Below, in pieces: positions 63,175 to 64,000 of a stretch of DNA of 64,000 nucleotides; the first letter of the stretch is position 1, and each line of letters opens with the position of its first letter. Origin of the DNA: Bacteroides sp. OF04-15BH. Its GTDB lineage: Bacteria > Bacteroidota > Bacteroidia > Bacteroidales > Bacteroidaceae. The stretch covers positions 1-64,000 of the forward strand of contig NZ_QUEM01000002.1 in the NCBI RefSeq assembly GCF_003477995.1. Reading direction: 5' to 3'. The position numbers and the translations under genes were made by a program. The notes under the pieces are model-generated. The model saw only the letters and a list, made by a program, of their open reading frames with translations. It did not search any database and was not told the DNA's origin.

Positions 63175-64000
63175 ATGATGTTATTCAAGGAGGTTGTAGG
63201 ACAAGACGAGATTAAAGACCGGCTGCGTCGTGAGGCCGATGAAGGGCGTGTGGCGCATGCCTTGCTTTTTTATGGACCGGAAGGATGTGGAAAACTGCCG
63301 GTCGCCTTGGCCTTTGCCCGTTATCTGTTGTGCAGCCAGCCTCATGACGGTGAACCTTGTAGTGCGTGTAACAGTTGCCGGATGACAGCCCGATGGGCGC
63401 ATCCCGACCTCCATTTCGTTTTCCCGGTTGTTAAGTATAAGGATGCGGCGCATTCCGTGTCTGATGTCTATTTGCCGGAGTGGAGAAAACAGTTGGGCGA
63501 GAACGTCTATTTCGGTCTGGATGAATGGCTGGAGGATATGCAGGCTGGCAATCAGCAGGCGATGATTTATTCTGCCGAGAGCGATGCCATACAGAAAAAG
63601 CTGAGTTTGAAATCCAATCAGGGTGGAAAGAAAGTCATGATTATCTGGCTGCCGGAGAAAATGAATCTGGAATGTGCCAATAAACTGCTGAAACTTCTGG
63701 AGGAACCGCCGGCCGAAACACATTTCTTGTTGATAAGTGAACGTTTGGAGGCTGTGTTGCCTACGATTGTCAGTCGGGCGCAGTGTATCGGCATGAAAGG
63801 CTTGTCTGAGGACGAAATAGCCGGTGCACTGATACAGCGAAATGCCTGCGACAGTGATACGGCGCGACGTGTGGCTCATACTGCCAACGGCAACCTGATT
63901 GCCGCCCAACAGTTGCTGCGCAGCAATGCCGATCAGAATCTGTTCTTTGATCTGTTTGTCATTCTGATGCGTCTGAGCTATCAGCGCAAGATCAAGGACC
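63175..64000 (+). CDS. holB: DNA polymerase III delta' subunit, partial
   Basis: Clamp-loader subunit; the frame is open to the window end, so only the first about 275 residues are present. The product begins MMLFKEVVGQDEIKDRLRRE; ATG at 63178 is an equal alternative start. AAA+ features: FYGPEGCGKLPVALAFARYL (Walker A region), zinc-binding cysteines in CSACNSC, and LLKLLEEPPAETHFLLIS followed by IVSRAQ, typical of HolB. Closely follows metF on the same strand. Confidence 0.9.
   Translation, partial: MMLFKEVVGQDEIKDRLRREADEGRVAHALLFYGPEGCGKLPVALAFARYLLCSQPHDGEPCSACNSCRMTARWAHPDLHFVFPVVKYKDAAHSVSDVYLPEWRKQLGENVYFGLDEWLEDMQAGNQQAMIYSAESDAIQKKLSLKSNQGGKKVMIIWLPEKMNLECANKLLKLLEEPPAETHFLLISERLEAVLPTIVSRAQCIGMKGLSEDEIAGALIQRNACDSDTARRVAHTANGNLIAAQQLLRSNADQNLFFDLFVILMRLSYQRKIKD

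Noticed and set aside
1..64000. CRISPR array or replication origin
   Set aside because: No regularly spaced direct repeats, cas genes, DnaA-box cluster or dnaA/dnaN context seen.

Overview
The window comes from a Bacteroidales bacterium (Bacteroidaceae/Prevotellaceae-like; I do not name a species). Supporting signs are SusC/SusD (RagA/RagB) pairs, ECF sigma/FecR/STN-TonB receptor triads, DUF3316 and PorT proteins, type IX sorting-like C-termini, and the Bacteroidetes promoter form TTTG-N19-TAnnTTTG, which occurs exactly upstream of tRNA-Leu, tRNA-Met and a small gene near 60.6 kb. It is an ordinary chromosomal stretch with a few accessory loci.

Layout. 0-1.2 kb: decayed ISL3/ISAon1-type transposase. 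1.5-3.9 kb: tRNA-Lys, a GH20 hexosaminidase, tRNA-Leu. 3.9-8.4 kb (-): parC, a DUF3316 protein and an S41 peptidase lipoprotein in one operon. 8.6-12.2 kb (-): a large second GH20 enzyme with a type IX-like tail. 12.7-15.0 kb: glycyl-tRNA synthetase and an FKBP lipoprotein. 15.3-18.9 kb: three-gene biotin-dependent acyl-CoA (probably propionyl-CoA) carboxylase. 19.5-24.1 kb (-): sigma/FecR/TonB receptor signalling set plus a small outer-membrane protein. 24.4-25.4 kb (-): asd. 25.5-30.8 kb: antiporter, tcdA, lolD-like, cysK-like, cvfB-like operon. 31-34.2 kb: PAS-LuxR regulator divergent from a TonB-like protein and two secreted unknowns, with a palindromic operator candidate between. 34.3-37.5 kb: rplS, a 5'-nucleotidase split into two genes in swapped order, PorT, ferredoxin. 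37.8-39.9 kb: GC-rich phosphodiesterase lipoprotein and membrane acyltransferase. 40.1-49.1 kb (-): operon of HExxH metalloprotease, SusC, SusD and a beta-propeller protein with sorting tail. 49.3-54.5 kb (-): aspartate aminotransferase; LptF/LptG-like permease, ribBA and a Bax-inhibitor protein. 54.8-56.9 kb: tRNA-Met, OmpA-family protein, tRNA-Ala. 57.2-61.9 kb: coiled-coil surface-lipoprotein gene, a short segment with inverted-repeat ends, a 54-aa membrane protein gene and a tyrosine recombinase. 62.2-64.0 kb: metF and the start of holB (cut by the window end).

The most interesting region is 57.2-61.9 kb. A 1002-aa lipoprotein, with an acidic export-like sequence after its lipidated Cys and a long coiled coil, has no recognisable promoter of its own. 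Upstream, exact 13-bp inverted repeats (60388-60400 and 60631-60643) bracket a segment holding a perfect promoter that now points away from the lipoprotein, toward a 54-aa membrane protein. Inverting the segment would point the promoter at the lipoprotein. A tyrosine recombinase gene lies next to it. This looks like a phase-variable surface-layer switch in the OFF orientation, resembling in concept the BT1927 surface layer of Bacteroides thetaiotaomicron. The recombinase lacks the usual first catalytic Arg (Cys146), so a recombinase elsewhere may do the inversion.
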